A stretch of 64,000 nucleotides of DNA from Candidatus Alistipes faecavium (GTDB taxonomy: Bacteria > Bacteroidota > Bacteroidia > Bacteroidales > Rikenellaceae). The first letter of the stretch is position 1, and the number at the start of each line of letters is the position of its first letter. The stretch spans positions 1 to 64,000 of the forward strand of contig DWYP01000032.1 of assembly GCA_019118605.1 (NCBI GenBank), read 5' to 3'. The notes beneath the pieces were generated by a model. The model saw only the letters and a program-made list of their open reading frames with translations, made no database searches and had not been told where the DNA came from. Shown here one piece after another: positions 1-8,900 of the stretch. The position numbers and the translations under genes are program-made.

Positions 1-1437
1 TACCACATGCAGGAGGCAGGCGCCACGGCCGACATCGAGCTGGCCTACACGCTGGCCGACGGTCTGGAGTACCTCCGCGCAGGTATCAACGCCGGCATGT
101 CGATCGACGCCTTCGCACCGCGTCTGTCGTTCTTCTGGGCCATCGGCATGAACCACTTCATGGAGATCGCCAAGATGCGCGCCGCACGTATGCTGTGGGC
201 CAAGATCGTCAAGCAGTTCAATCCCAAGAACCCCAAGTCGCTCGCACTGCGTACCCACTCGCAGACCTCCGGCTGGTCGCTTACGGAGCAGGACCCGTTC
301 AACAACGTCGCCCGTACGGCCATCGAAGCTATGGGCGCCGCCCTGGGACACACCCAGTCGCTGCACACCAACGCCCTCGACGAGGCCATCGCCTTGCCGA
401 CCGACTTCTCGGCACGTATCGCCCGCAACACGCAGATCTACATCCAGGAGGAGACCTCTATTTGCCGTGAGGTCGACCCGTGGGCCGGCTCGTACTACGT
501 CGAGACGCTGACGAACGAGATCGCACACAAGGCCTGGGAACACATCCAGGAGATCGAGAAACTCGGCGGTATGGCCAAGGCCATCGAGACCGGTATTCCT
601 AAGATGCGTATCGAGGAGGCCTCGGCCCGCAAGCAGGCCCGCATCGACTCCGGTGAGGAGAAGATCATCGGTCTGAACGAGTACCGTCTGGAGAAAGAGG
701 CTCCGATCGACATCCTCGCCGTGGACAACACCGCCGTACGCGAGAGCCAGATCAAGCGCCTGAAGGAGTTGCGCGCTTCGCGCGACGAGGCCGCCGTGAA
801 GAAGGCCCTCGACGCCATCACCGAGTGCGTGAAGACCAAGCAGGGCAACCTCCTCGCCCTGGCCGTCGAGGCCGCCAAGGTTCGCGCCACGCTGGGCGAG
901 ATCTCCGATGCCTGCGAAGTTGTCGTAGGCCGCTACAAAGCCGTTATCCGTTCCATCTCAGGAGTTTATTCGTCAGAAGTGAAAAACGACAAATCCTTCG
1001 AGCGCGCCAAGGAGCTGTGCGCCGAATTCGCCAAGAAAGAGGGCCGTCAGCCGCGTATCATGATCGCCAAGCTCGGTCAGGACGGACACGACCGCGGCGC
1101 CAAGGTCGTTGCTACGGGATACGCCGACATCGGCTTCGACGTCGACATGGGCCCGCTGTTCCAGACCCCCGAGGAGGCCGCCAAGCAGGCCGTCGAGAAC
1201 GACGTGCATGTGGTAGGCGTCTCGTCGCTGGCCGCCGGACACCTCACCCTCGTGCCGCAGATCATCGCCGAGCTGAAGAAGCTCGGGCGTGAGGACATCA
1301 TCGTCATCGTCGGCGGTGTGATTCCTCACCAGGACTACGACGAACTCTACCGCGACGGCGCCGCCGCCATCTTCGGCCCCGGTACGCCGATCGCCACGGC
1401 AGCCATCAAGATCCTCGAGATCCTGATGGAGGAGTAG
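1..1437 (+). CDS. mutB: methylmalonyl-CoA mutase, large subunit (5' end outside window)
   Basis: Interconverts succinyl-CoA and methylmalonyl-CoA using adenosylcobalamin, on the propionate/succinate route. The frame is open to the first base, so 478 C-terminal residues are present and the N-terminus is missing. The visible part begins in the substrate-binding barrel ([11 protein letters not shown]) and ends in the cobalamin-binding domain. DGHDRG at in-window residues 361-366 carries the lower-ligand histidine, followed by the Rossmann-like B12 fold ([16 protein letters not shown]). The intact DxHxxG motif argues for the catalytic large subunit and against the small one. The small subunit should lie just upstream, outside the window. 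A strong terminator follows 24 bases after the stop. Confidence 0.96.
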   Translation, partial: YHMQEAGATADIELAYTLADGLEYLRAGINAGMSIDAFAPRLSFFWAIGMNHFMEIAKMRAARMLWAKIVKQFNPKNPKSLALRTHSQTSGWSLTEQDPFNNVARTAIEAMGAALGHTQSLHTNALDEAIALPTDFSARIARNTQIYIQEETSICREVDPWAGSYYVETLTNEIAHKAWEHIQEIEKLGGMAKAIETGIPKMRIEEASARKQARIDSGEEKIIGLNEYRLEKEAPIDILAVDNTAVRESQIKRLKELRASRDEAAVKKALDAITECVKTKQGNLLALAVEAAKVRATLGEISDACEVVVGRYKAVIRSISGVYSSEVKNDKSFERAKELCAEFAKKEGRQPRIMIAKLGQDGHDRGAKVVATGYADIGFDVDMGPLFQTPEEAAKQAVENDVHVVGVSSLAAGHLTLVPQIIAELKKLGREDIIVIVGGVIPHQDYDELYRDGAAAIFGPGTPIATAAIKILEILMEE

Positions 1438-1461
1438 CCCTTCGCGGAGAAGACTTCCCGA

Positions 1462-1496
1462 TCCCCTGCGGCCCGTCGGGCCGCAGGGGATTTTTT
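1462..1496 (+). terminator. intrinsic terminator after mutase gene
   Basis: A 13-bp GC-rich stem (TCCCCTGCGGCCC paired with GGGCCGCAGGGGA, loop GTC) is followed by six T residues. Confidence 0.93.
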
Positions 1497-1522
1497 CGCC
1501 CCGGAAAATATCGGGGCCGAAA

Positions 1523-1554
1523 TTTGCGTATCGGGGCGATTTGTCGTATCTTGG
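1523..1554 (+). promoter_or_regulatory. Bacteroidetes-type promoter for the PRTase-HAD gene
   Basis: TTTG (1523-1526), a 20-base spacer and TATCTTGG (1547-1554), one mismatch from TAnnTTTG. It lies about 30 bases before the ATG at 1585 and directly after the mutase terminator, so the next gene is an independent unit. Confidence 0.7.
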
Positions 1555-1584
1555 CCCCGCTATCCACCTACAGACACGACACGC

Positions 1585-2547
1585 ATGGAGATCGTATACC
1601 GCAGTTTCGAAGACCTGAGCCGCACCATCCGCGAGAACATACACAAGATACCCCACGACATAGACGCCGTCGTCGGTGTCCCCCGCTCGGGGATGATCCC
1701 CGCCTACCTGGTGGGTCTCTACCTCAACAAGCCCGTACTGAGCGTCGGGGCCTTTCTCGACTCCCGCGCCAAAGGCGAAGGGTATGCCGCGGAGGCCGGC
1801 CAGCGGCAGGCTTACATCCGCCCGGGAGGTTCGAACCGGGTGCTGGTCGTCGACGACAGCTACCGCCGCGGCGAGGCGCACCGCAAGGTCGTGGAGCAGC
1901 TCGCGCCCGTAAAGGACGTGCAGTTCCTCCACGCAGCCGTCTACACGACCGCCGAAGGGGTCGACCACCTCGATTTCTGGTGCGAGGTGCTCCCCTCGCG
2001 CCGCCTTTTCGAGTGGAACATCTTCCACCACAAGACGCTCGAAAACGCCGCACTCGACATCGACGGCGTGCTGTGCCAGGATCCTCCGGTGGACGACGAC
2101 GGCGAGCAGTACCTGGCCTACATCCGCCACGCCATTCCGCGGTTCATTCCCTCGACGCCCGTGAAGATGCTCGTGACGTGCCGGCTCGAGAAGTACCGCG
2201 CGGCCACCGAGGCGTGGCTCGCCGAACAGGGTGTCCGCTACGAGAAGCTCGTCATGCTGGATCTCCCCGACAAGGCCACGCGCCTGAAGTGGGGCCGCCA
2301 CGGATTCTACAAGGGCGAGGTCTACGAGCAGAGCGACTGCACGCTCTTCATCGAGAGCTCGCTCCGCGAGGCCTCACAGATCACGGAGGTGACCCGGAAG
2401 CCGGTCTTCTGCACGCAGACGATGAGCATGCTCCAGCAGGGCATCTCGGCGAAGACGGAACTCGCACTCCTCGACGCCAGGCGGAGGGTCTTTCGCAAAC
2501 GCTTCCGGGAGCGGCTCCGGCGCCTGTTCGGCGGCCGGAAACACTGA
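1585..2547 (+). CDS. phosphoribosyltransferase-HAD domain fusion protein
   Basis: This 320-residue protein combines two domains. The N-terminal part (about 1-145) is a type I phosphoribosyltransferase fold: VGVPRSGM at 31-37 and a PRPP-binding loop VLVVDDSYRRG at 86-96, the pattern used to grip PRPP. The C-terminal part (about 150-310) looks HAD-like, with ALDIDGVL (D158 and D160 as candidate nucleophile and acid) and MLVTCR around 195-200 as motif II. Known families suggest nucleobase/PRPP chemistry coupled to phosphate removal, but the substrate cannot be told from sequence. The gene has its own promoter and terminator, so context gives no pathway. The PRTase call is firm; the HAD call rests mainly on motif I. 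Confidence 0.78.
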   Translation: MEIVYRSFEDLSRTIRENIHKIPHDIDAVVGVPRSGMIPAYLVGLYLNKPVLSVGAFLDSRAKGEGYAAEAGQRQAYIRPGGSNRVLVVDDSYRRGEAHRKVVEQLAPVKDVQFLHAAVYTTAEGVDHLDFWCEVLPSRRLFEWNIFHHKTLENAALDIDGVLCQDPPVDDDGEQYLAYIRHAIPRFIPSTPVKMLVTCRLEKYRAATEAWLAEQGVRYEKLVMLDLPDKATRLKWGRHGFYKGEVYEQSDCTLFIESSLREASQITEVTRKPVFCTQTMSMLQQGISAKTELALLDARRRVFRKRFRERLRRLFGGRKH

Positions 2548-2592
2548 CCTTCACCGCCGGAGGGCGTACGCACCCGCGCGAAAACACGAAAA

Positions 2593-2627
2593 TTCCGCCG
2601 CCCCGCAACGGGCGGCGGAATCGTTTT
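2593..2627 (+). terminator. intrinsic terminator after PRTase-HAD gene
   Basis: TTCCGCCGCC pairs with GGCGGCGGAA across a short loop, followed by TCGTTTT. Its T tract overlaps the -33 element of the next promoter. Confidence 0.85.
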
Positions 2628-2655
2628 GCTTTCCGGGAAATTTGCGCTATTTTTA
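2625..2655 (+). promoter_or_regulatory. promoter for SAHH-like gene
   Basis: TTTG (2625-2628), 19 bases, then TATTTTTA (2648-2655), matching TAnnTTTG except the last base. The ATG follows at 2688. Confidence 0.7.
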
Positions 2656-2687
2656 CCGTTGCAACTTTCAAAATCCCCGCATATCTT

Positions 2688-3770
2688 ATGGAGACCGATT
2701 CCCTGCTCGCGCTGATTCGGAGCGCCTATCGTCCGGAGGAGTATCCTGCCCTGCACGACCAAATCGACCGCTGGCAAAAGGAACGCCCGCTGGCGGGCCT
2801 GCGGATCCTCGATGCCACGCCCATTTTCCGCAACACGCTGGTCAAGTACCGCGCGCTGCAGGCTTCGGGAGCCCTTCTGTCGGTCGGGCTGTCGGATGCC
2901 ATCGCCTGCGACCCCGCGATCGTCGACCGCATCCGCGCCAACGGGATTCCCGTCGTGCGCCCCTCCGACCCGGAGCGGCAGGCCTTCGACCTGATTCTGG
3001 ACTGCGCGGGGGCATTCGCGGGGTGGAATCCCGTGTACGGATTCGTCGAACTGACGCGCTCCGGAGTTCCCCGCTACGCACACTCCTCCAAGCCGGTCTA
3101 CGTGGCCGACAGCGGGCGGATCAAGCGGATCGAAACCATGCTGGGAACCGGGGAGAGTTACTTCCGGGCCATGGCGCAATTCGGATATGCGAAGTGGAAG
3201 GATCGCCGTCTCGTCGTATTCGGCAGCGGGAAGGTCGGCAGCGGGATCGTCCTCTACGCCCACCGCCACGGCGCACGGATCAGCATCGTCACCGAGCCGC
3301 AGACCCTCTCCGCGGCGATCCGGAAACTGGCCGATGAGGTCATCGACTGCCGCGACGCCTCCGCCGTGGGGCATGCCGTCCGCGAGGCCTACGCCGTGGT
3401 GACGGCGACAGGCCACAAGGGGGCGTTTCAGGAGTGCTGCCCCGAGGAGGCGTGGCGGCGTTCCGAGGCCCTGATGGCCAACATGGGGGTCGAGGACGAG
3501 TTCGGCCCCGGGATCCCGCCCGAGCGGGTGCTGAACGAAAAAAAGACCCTGAATTTCATCCTCGAGGAGCCCACGCACCTGAAATACATCGACGCCACCC
3601 TGGCCCTGCACAACGAAGGGGCCCTCTGCCTGGCGACCCGTCCCGAAGCCCGGGGGTTGCTGGCGCCCGCACCCGAGACGGAGAACAGGCTGCTGCAGGT
3701 CAGCATCCGCGAAGGGGTGGCCGGCGAGGAGATCGCCCAGCTGCTCGAGCACACGCCGGAGCGTCCGTAG
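2688..3770 (+). CDS. SAHH-like NAD-binding protein
   Basis: A 360-residue protein whose centre is a Rossmann NAD site, RLVVFGSGKVGSG (174-186), with a following strand ISIVTEPQ. The next part, TATGHKGAF then LMANMGVEDEFG, resembles the cofactor domain of S-adenosylhomocysteine hydrolase, as does NFILEEPTHLKYIDATLALHNE near the C-terminus. It is clearly shorter than true SAHH (about 430-470 residues), so I expect a different substrate. The frame is open far upstream, but the ATG at 2688 follows the promoter and is the first start giving a sensible protein. A degenerate 15-bp repeat starts in its last codons. Confidence 0.65.
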   Translation: METDSLLALIRSAYRPEEYPALHDQIDRWQKERPLAGLRILDATPIFRNTLVKYRALQASGALLSVGLSDAIACDPAIVDRIRANGIPVVRPSDPERQAFDLILDCAGAFAGWNPVYGFVELTRSGVPRYAHSSKPVYVADSGRIKRIETMLGTGESYFRAMAQFGYAKWKDRRLVVFGSGKVGSGIVLYAHRHGARISIVTEPQTLSAAIRKLADEVIDCRDASAVGHAVREAYAVVTATGHKGAFQECCPEEAWRRSEALMANMGVEDEFGPGIPPERVLNEKKTLNFILEEPTHLKYIDATLALHNEGALCLATRPEARGLLAPAPETENRLLQVSIREGVAGEEIAQLLEHTPERP

Positions 3771-3884
3771 CCCGCTGCGCCGCAGTTCGTCCTGTCGTAG
3801 CCCCCGTGCCACAGCCCGTCCTGCCACAGACTGCCGGGCCGTAACCAGTCTGCCGCAGCCCGTTCTGTCGTAGCCCGTTCTGCA
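3766..3884. repeat. degenerate 15-bp tandem repeat (about 8 units)
   Basis: Units resembling GTAGCCCGTTCTGTC can be laid out at 3766, 3781, 3796, 3811, 3826, 3841 (14 bp), 3855 and 3870. The last two are nearly identical and the older ones have drifted. The array begins in the final codons of the upstream gene, includes its stop codon and fills most of the intergenic space. Confidence 0.8.
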
Positions 3885-3904
3885 GCACGCAGCCGGCCCA
3901 TACG

Positions 3905-3944
3905 AAAAATCCGGGCATCCCGGCACACGGTCGGGATACCCGGA
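3905..3944 (-). terminator. terminator for the leftward alcohol dehydrogenase gene
   Basis: TCCGGGCATCCCG and CGGGATACCCGGA form a long stem with one mismatch. Read on the minus strand it is followed by ATTTTTCG. On the plus strand A residues follow, so it works best leftward. Confidence 0.75.
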
Positions 3945-3989
3945 AAATCCATACGCCGTGCCGCCGTCCGGCACGGTCTTCCTTCAGAC

Positions 3990-5132
3990 CTACAGGCAGG
4001 CTTCGAGAATCCGCCGCGCCATCGCGCCGTCGACGTTCTGTGCCTCGCCGTGGTGCACGCCCGAAGCGTTGAAACGCCGCTCGATCTCCGCGATCGTCGC
4101 CTCGCCGATCCCCTCCTGCGAGAGGCGCGTCGAAAGCCCCAGCGACCGGAAAAACGCCTCGGTGCGCTCGATCGTACGGTCGATGCGCTCCTCCTCCGAA
4201 CCCTCGGATATACCCCAGATCCGCTCGCCGAACTGCAGCAGCTTGCCGTGTTTCTGGTCGCGCAGCGTGCGCAGCGTCCCGTTGATGACGATCGCCAGCG
4301 TCGCGCCGTGCGTCAGCCCGTGCAGGGCAGTCAGTTCGTGGCCGATCATGTGCGTGGCCCAATCCTGCGTCACGCCCATGCGGATCATGTCGTTCAGCGC
4401 AAGGGTCGCCGAGAGCATGTATTCGGACATCGTCGCGTAGTCGCGCGTCTCGCCGAGCGCCTTCGGCGCAATCTCCACCACCGTATGCAGGATCCCTTCG
4501 GCCCAGCGGTCCATCAGGCGCGACTGCCCCGGGGTGGTCAGGTACTGCTCGAGCACGTGTACGAAGGTGTCGGCCAGTCCGCAGGCGATCTGCCGCTTCG
4601 GAAGCGTGAAGAGCGTCTCGGGATCGAGGATCGAGAAGACCGGATAGTTGCCGTAAAAGGCGTATTTCTCGCGGGTCTCATAGCGTGAGATCACGGCCCC
4701 GTTGTTCATCTCCGAGCCCGTGGCGGCCATCGTGAGCACCGATGCCAGCGGAACGGTATGCGAGGAGCTGCCGCGCAGCACCAGATCCCACGGATCCCCG
4801 TCGTAGAGCAGTCCCGCAGCGATGAGTTTCGTGCCGTCGATGACCGACCCGCCGCCTACGGCCAGCAGGAAATCGACATGCTGTTCCTTACCCAGAGCCA
4901 CGGCCTTGCGCAGCGTCTCCACCGAAGGGTTGGCCTCGATGCCCCAGAATTCGAAGAACGTACGGCCTTCGAGGGCACGGACAACCTGATCGTAGACCCC
5001 GTTGCGCCGGGCGCTGCCGCCGCCGAAGGTGATCAGGATGCGCTTGTCGGCCGGGATAAGTTTCGGAAGGCGGGCGATCTGCCCTTTGCCGAATACCAGT
5101 TGGGTAGGATTGTGATAAATGAAATTGTTCAT
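3990..5132 (-). CDS. YqhD-type iron-containing alcohol dehydrogenase / aldehyde reductase
   Basis: Group III metal-dependent alcohol dehydrogenase of 380 residues, probably an NADPH-dependent aldehyde reductase. The nucleotide-binding GGGS lies at 37-40 and GGGSVIDGTK at 93-102. Candidate metal ligands are D188, H192, H261 and H275, with the same mutual spacing as D194, H198, H267 and H281 of E. coli YqhD. The start is the ATG at 5132 (MNNFIYHNPTQLVFGKG); an earlier TTG would add 47 residues translated from the upstream repeat and is rejected. The nearest promoter ends about 20 bases before this ATG, and two more identical ones lie behind it in the tandem repeat, so the gene may be strongly or variably expressed. 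A terminator follows at 3905-3944. Confidence 0.93.
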   Translation of the reverse strand: MNNFIYHNPTQLVFGKGQIARLPKLIPADKRILITFGGGSARRNGVYDQVVRALEGRTFFEFWGIEANPSVETLRKAVALGKEQHVDFLLAVGGGSVIDGTKLIAAGLLYDGDPWDLVLRGSSSHTVPLASVLTMAATGSEMNNGAVISRYETREKYAFYGNYPVFSILDPETLFTLPKRQIACGLADTFVHVLEQYLTTPGQSRLMDRWAEGILHTVVEIAPKALGETRDYATMSEYMLSATLALNDMIRMGVTQDWATHMIGHELTALHGLTHGATLAIVINGTLRTLRDQKHGKLLQFGERIWGISEGSEEERIDRTIERTEAFFRSLGLSTRLSQEGIGEATIAEIERRFNASGVHHGEAQNVDGAMARRILEACL

Positions 5133-5153
5133 AGCGGAATGGATTTGATTGAT

Positions 5154-5185
5154 CAAAGATAGTGAAAGCTGAGCGCAGAGACAAA
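5154..5185 (-). promoter_or_regulatory. promoter P1 of the dehydrogenase (repeat copy 1)
   Basis: Read leftward: TTTG (complement of 5182-5185), 20 bases, TATCTTTG (complement of 5154-5161). Both elements match the Bacteroidetes consensus exactly. The start codon is about 20 bases downstream. Confidence 0.85.
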
Positions 5186-5242
5186 CGAAAACGGAGTTTT
5201 CCGGTTTGGCTATGCCGAGGCGCATCCTGTCTAAGACGAAGT

Positions 5243-5274
5243 CAAAGATACGAAAAGCCGAGCGCAGAGACAAA
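5243..5274 (-). promoter_or_regulatory. promoter P2 (repeat copy 2)
   Basis: TTTG (complement of 5271-5274), 20 bases, TATCTTTG (complement of 5243-5250), identical in layout to P1. Confidence 0.75.
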
Positions 5275-5332
5275 TAAAAAAATGGAATTTTCGGAATTTG
5301 GCTATGCCGAGGCGCTCCTATTTAAACGAAGT

Positions 5333-5364
5333 CAAAGATACGAAAAGCCGAGCGCAGAGACAAA
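5333..5364 (-). promoter_or_regulatory. promoter P3 (repeat copy 3)
   Basis: TTTG (complement of 5361-5364), 20 bases, TATCTTTG (complement of 5333-5340). A fourth TATCTTTG at 5422-5429 has its nearest TTTG only 13 bases away and is probably inactive. Confidence 0.75.
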
Positions 5365-5436
5365 CGAAAACGGAGTTTTCCGGTTTGGCTATGCCGAGGC
5401 GCATCCTATCTAAGACGAAGTCAAAGATACGCGAAA

Positions 5437-5783
5437 AGCGTGCAAACGGAGCGGCCGGCCGCCGCGATTTTGCGACAAAAAGGATGCGGGGGCCGGAGCG
5501 GGGAGGAAGCCCGCCCGGGCAAAGGGTCCAAGCGGAAGGACGAATGCCCCGCACAAGGCAGGAGCAGGGGAAAGAGCCGGACCGGGCGATCGGCCGAAGC
5601 GGCCCGCAGCGGAGCAAAAAAAGTTCGAAAGGGAGCGAATCCTGTTCGGAATCACATGTCGCCGCATTTTGTTCAATACATATGTTCATTCCGCCCAGAA
5701 CGACATACAGGCCCAGTTTTAAGGTACTTTCCGGGGTGGCGCGCAGCCCTCTGTTTTATTTTAGCATTAAAAAATGATGGATA
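5437..5783. other. intergenic region with no recognised gene
   Basis: The first 200 bases are very GC-rich with many short purine runs, and composition then shifts sharply to AT-rich near 5640. I see no RNA gene, clear hairpin terminator or credible short coding frame. Confidence 0.5.
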
Positions 5784-5798
5784 TTTGAAAATATTTGT

Positions 5799-5806
5799 TA
5801 TATTTG
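5799..5806 (+). promoter_or_regulatory. candidate -7 element for susC-susD
   Basis: TATATTTG matches TAnnTTTG exactly in the AT-rich leader. No TTTG sits at the normal distance (the nearest, 5784-5787, is 11 bases away), so it may need an activator. It would give a leader of about 145 bases before the ATG at 5956. Confidence 0.4.
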
Positions 5807-5955
5807 AACATCAAAAGCGGCATGAATTCTTAAAAAATGTATAAAAATGCCGACTTATTTAATTTTTTAAATATAACAGACGCATGTAGAAAACGACAAA
5901 AAAATCCCCACAACTCGCAAGTTATCACTTATGTCCAATCTAAACCCAATGCATC

Positions 5956-8900
5956 ATGACGAATTTGATTAAAAAAACGCTGTTCGGTTGCTGCGCATTG
6001 TTGTTGGCAATGTGCGTCATCGAACCCGCAACCGCATTCAAAGCGAATGCTCAGGGGGGGGGTAATGGAACCCTCGAAGGTATCGTGAAAGACGATATGG
6101 GTCCCCTCGTAGGCGCTACCGTGATCGTCGTAGGAACCCAGCACGGAACCTCGACCGACATAAACGGAGCCTTCTTCCTCGACAAGCTCGAGATAGGCAA
6201 CGTCATTCAGGTGTCCTACGTCGGATATAACCCCGTAGAGATCGTCTTCCAGGGCCAGACCCATCAGGAGATCGTCCTGAAGGGCGACGCAAACGAACTC
6301 GATGCCGTGGTCGTAACCGCCCTCGGTATCGAACGCCAGTCGAAAACCCTGACCTATGCCGCCGAAACCGTGGGCGGCGACGACGTGGCCGACATCAAGT
6401 CGATCAACATGATCAACTCCCTGCAGGGCAAGGCCGCAGGTCTGCAGATCACCCCCAACTCCACCGGCGCCGGAGGTTCCTCGAAGATCCTCTTCCGCGG
6501 TAACAAGTCCATCAACGGCTCGAACCAGCCGCTGGTTGTCGTCGACGGCGTGCCCCTGATGATGAACATCACCAGCGACCAGGTCGACAGCAACTGGGGC
6601 GGTCAGCGCGACGGCGGCGACGCCATGTCGACGATCAACCCCGACGACATCGCGTCGATCTCGCTGCTGAAAGGCGCTTCGGCCGCCGCACTCTACGGTG
6701 CCGTGGCTGCCAACGGCGCCATCATGATCACCACCAAGTCGGGATCCGAAGGCCGCATGTCGATCAGCGTATCGAGCAACACGACCGTCGAAACCCCGAT
6801 CTCGCTGCCCGAGTTCCAGAACACCTACGGCGGAACCGACCAGTACAGCTGGGGCGACAAGCTCTCGTCGAAGGCCCCGAACTACGCCAAGGAGTTCTTC
6901 CGTACGGGTTACACCACGAACAACTCGATCTCGATCAACGGCGGCGCGAAGGACATGCGCGCCTACTTCTCCTACGGGAACGTCACCTCGGGTGGCATCA
7001 CCCCCGACAACGACTACTCGCAGCACACCCTCAACTCGAAGGTGGGATTCGATCTCTTCAATGACCATGTGAAGATCGACTTCAACGCCAAGTATGTCAA
7101 CCAGCACATCACCAACCAGCCGGCCGGAGGTTTCGTATTCAACCCGCTGGTAGGTACCTACACCTTCCCCCGCGGCGGCGACTGGGACGGCTACAAGAAC
7201 AACTTCGAGGTCTACGACGGCAACCGCAGCGCCTACATCCAGAACTGGGTGACCACCACCGACGAGACCAACTCGAACCCCTACTGGCTGCTCAACCGCG
7301 AAAAGCCCATCGTCGAGCGCAACCGCTATGAATTCGGCGGCTCGATCAAGTACGAAATCATTGAGGGCCTTTCGCTGACCGGACGTATGCGCTACGAGCG
7401 CGCCGACGAGCACTTCGTGCGCAACCACTACGCTTCGTCCTACGGCGACAAGTACACGATGGGCAAGCTCGACGACAACCGCTACTTCAGCGAGCAGCTC
7501 TATGCCGACGTCCTGGCACAGTACGACCACACCTGGGGTGACTTCTCGCTCAACGCCACGGCCGGATCGAGCATGACCCGCACGCAGTCGAACAACGTGA
7601 GCCTGCTCTACGAGCAGAACAAGTTCAACGCCCCCGGCGACGGCGGCGCCTACTACCCCAACGTCTTCAATCCCGAGAACTACTACCAGAACGGCGCATC
7701 GCTCGGCCTGACCCGCAAGCGCCTGAACTCGGTGTTCGCCACGGCAACCTTCGGGTTCAAGGAGGGTCTGTTCATCGACGTCACGGCCCGTAACGACTGG
7801 TCGTCGGCCCTCGCATACACCGACAGCTACTCGTTCTTCTATCCTTCGATCGGCGCCAGCCTGCTGCTCGACCAGTTCGTCGACATGGGCGAGAACATCG
7901 ACCTCTTCAAGTTCCGCGCATCCTACTCGATCGTAGGTAACGACGTGCCCGTCTACAAGACCAACCCGCTCTACACCATCGGCGACCAGGGCGCCATCGC
8001 TCCTCCCGAGTCCGTGCCGTTCCGCACGCTGAAGCCCGAGAAGACCCATTCGTTCGAGGCCGGTTTCGACGGCGAGTTCCTCCAGCACCGCCTGCACATC
8101 AGCGCTACCTACTACAAGACCAACACCAAGAACCAGTACTTCGAGGTGACGCTTCCGTGGGAGAGCGGTTACAAGTCGCAGTTCGTGAATGCCGGTAACG
8201 TGCAGAACCAGGGATTCGAGCTCACCGCCGGGTGGTTCCAGGACTTCGGCAACGAGTTCACCTGGTCGACCGACCTGAACATGTCCTACAACGACAACAA
8301 AATCATCGAGCTCTTCGACGGCATCCAGGACGGCGTGACGATCTCGAACATGGGCGGCGCCAAGGTGATCCTCTATGAGGGCGGCCACTACGGAGACCTC
8401 TACGTCCGCACGCTCGAGCGCAACGACGACGGCACGCTGAAGACCACGCAGCCCGAGGGTACCGACTACCTGATCCCCGTAAACGGCAGCGACGAGAACT
8501 CCAAGATGAAGTATGTCGGCGACATGAACTCCAAGGTGAACCTCGGATGGAGCAACACCTTCCGCTACAAGGACTTCACCCTCGGATTCCTGATCGACGC
8601 CAGAATCGGCGGCAAGGTGCTCTCGATGACCGAGGCCACGCTCGACGGATACGGCGTATCGAAGCGCACGGGTGACGCCCGCGACCAGGGTTACGTGATG
8701 CGCGACGGCGTGAAGTTCACCAACGTCAAGGCTTACTACGACACGGTGGGCGCCACGAGCTTCAACTCCGTATACAATGTCGAGGACTACGTTTACGACG
8801 CCACGAACGTCCGCATGCGCGAGATCTCGCTCGGCTATACGTTCCGCAACCTCTTCGGCGATTCGAAGCACCTCACCCTGGCGCTCATCGCCCGCAACCT

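Larger units (their letters stand above)
5154..5436. repeat. 89-90 bp tandem repeat, three copies plus a partial fourth
   Basis: Units start at 5154, 5243 and 5333, with a partial unit from 5422. Shared blocks include GCCGAGCGCAGAGACAAA, GGCTATGCCGAGGCGC and ACGAAGTCAAAGATACG. Copies 1 and 3 are almost identical; copy 2 has diverged in its middle (AATGGAATTTTCGGAA). Copies 1 and 3 also contain a hairpin around GAAAACGGAGTTTTC. Open frames through the array are repeat translations and not genes. It is not a CRISPR array: there are no unique spacers. Confidence 0.92.

Noticed and set aside
1524..2687. Upstream extension of the SAHH-like reading frame
   Set aside because: It runs out of frame through the PRTase-HAD gene and its terminator. 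The promoter and conserved protein begin only after 2625.
3700..4362. Minus-strand frame with repeated five-residue units opposite the 15-bp repeat
   Set aside because: The repetition comes from the DNA minisatellite, and the frame runs across a terminator and over the dehydrogenase gene in another frame.
5162..5413. 83-codon frame through the promoter repeat
   Set aside because: Its protein is only the translation of three repeat copies; no start signal and no similarity to a family.
5154..5436. CRISPR array
   Set aside because: Units are continuous, 89-90 bp, with no unique spacers and no cas genes in the window.
5437..5955. Riboswitch or RNA gene in the susC leader
   Set aside because: I could not find a conserved stem set; only a composition shift and AT-rich sequence are visible.
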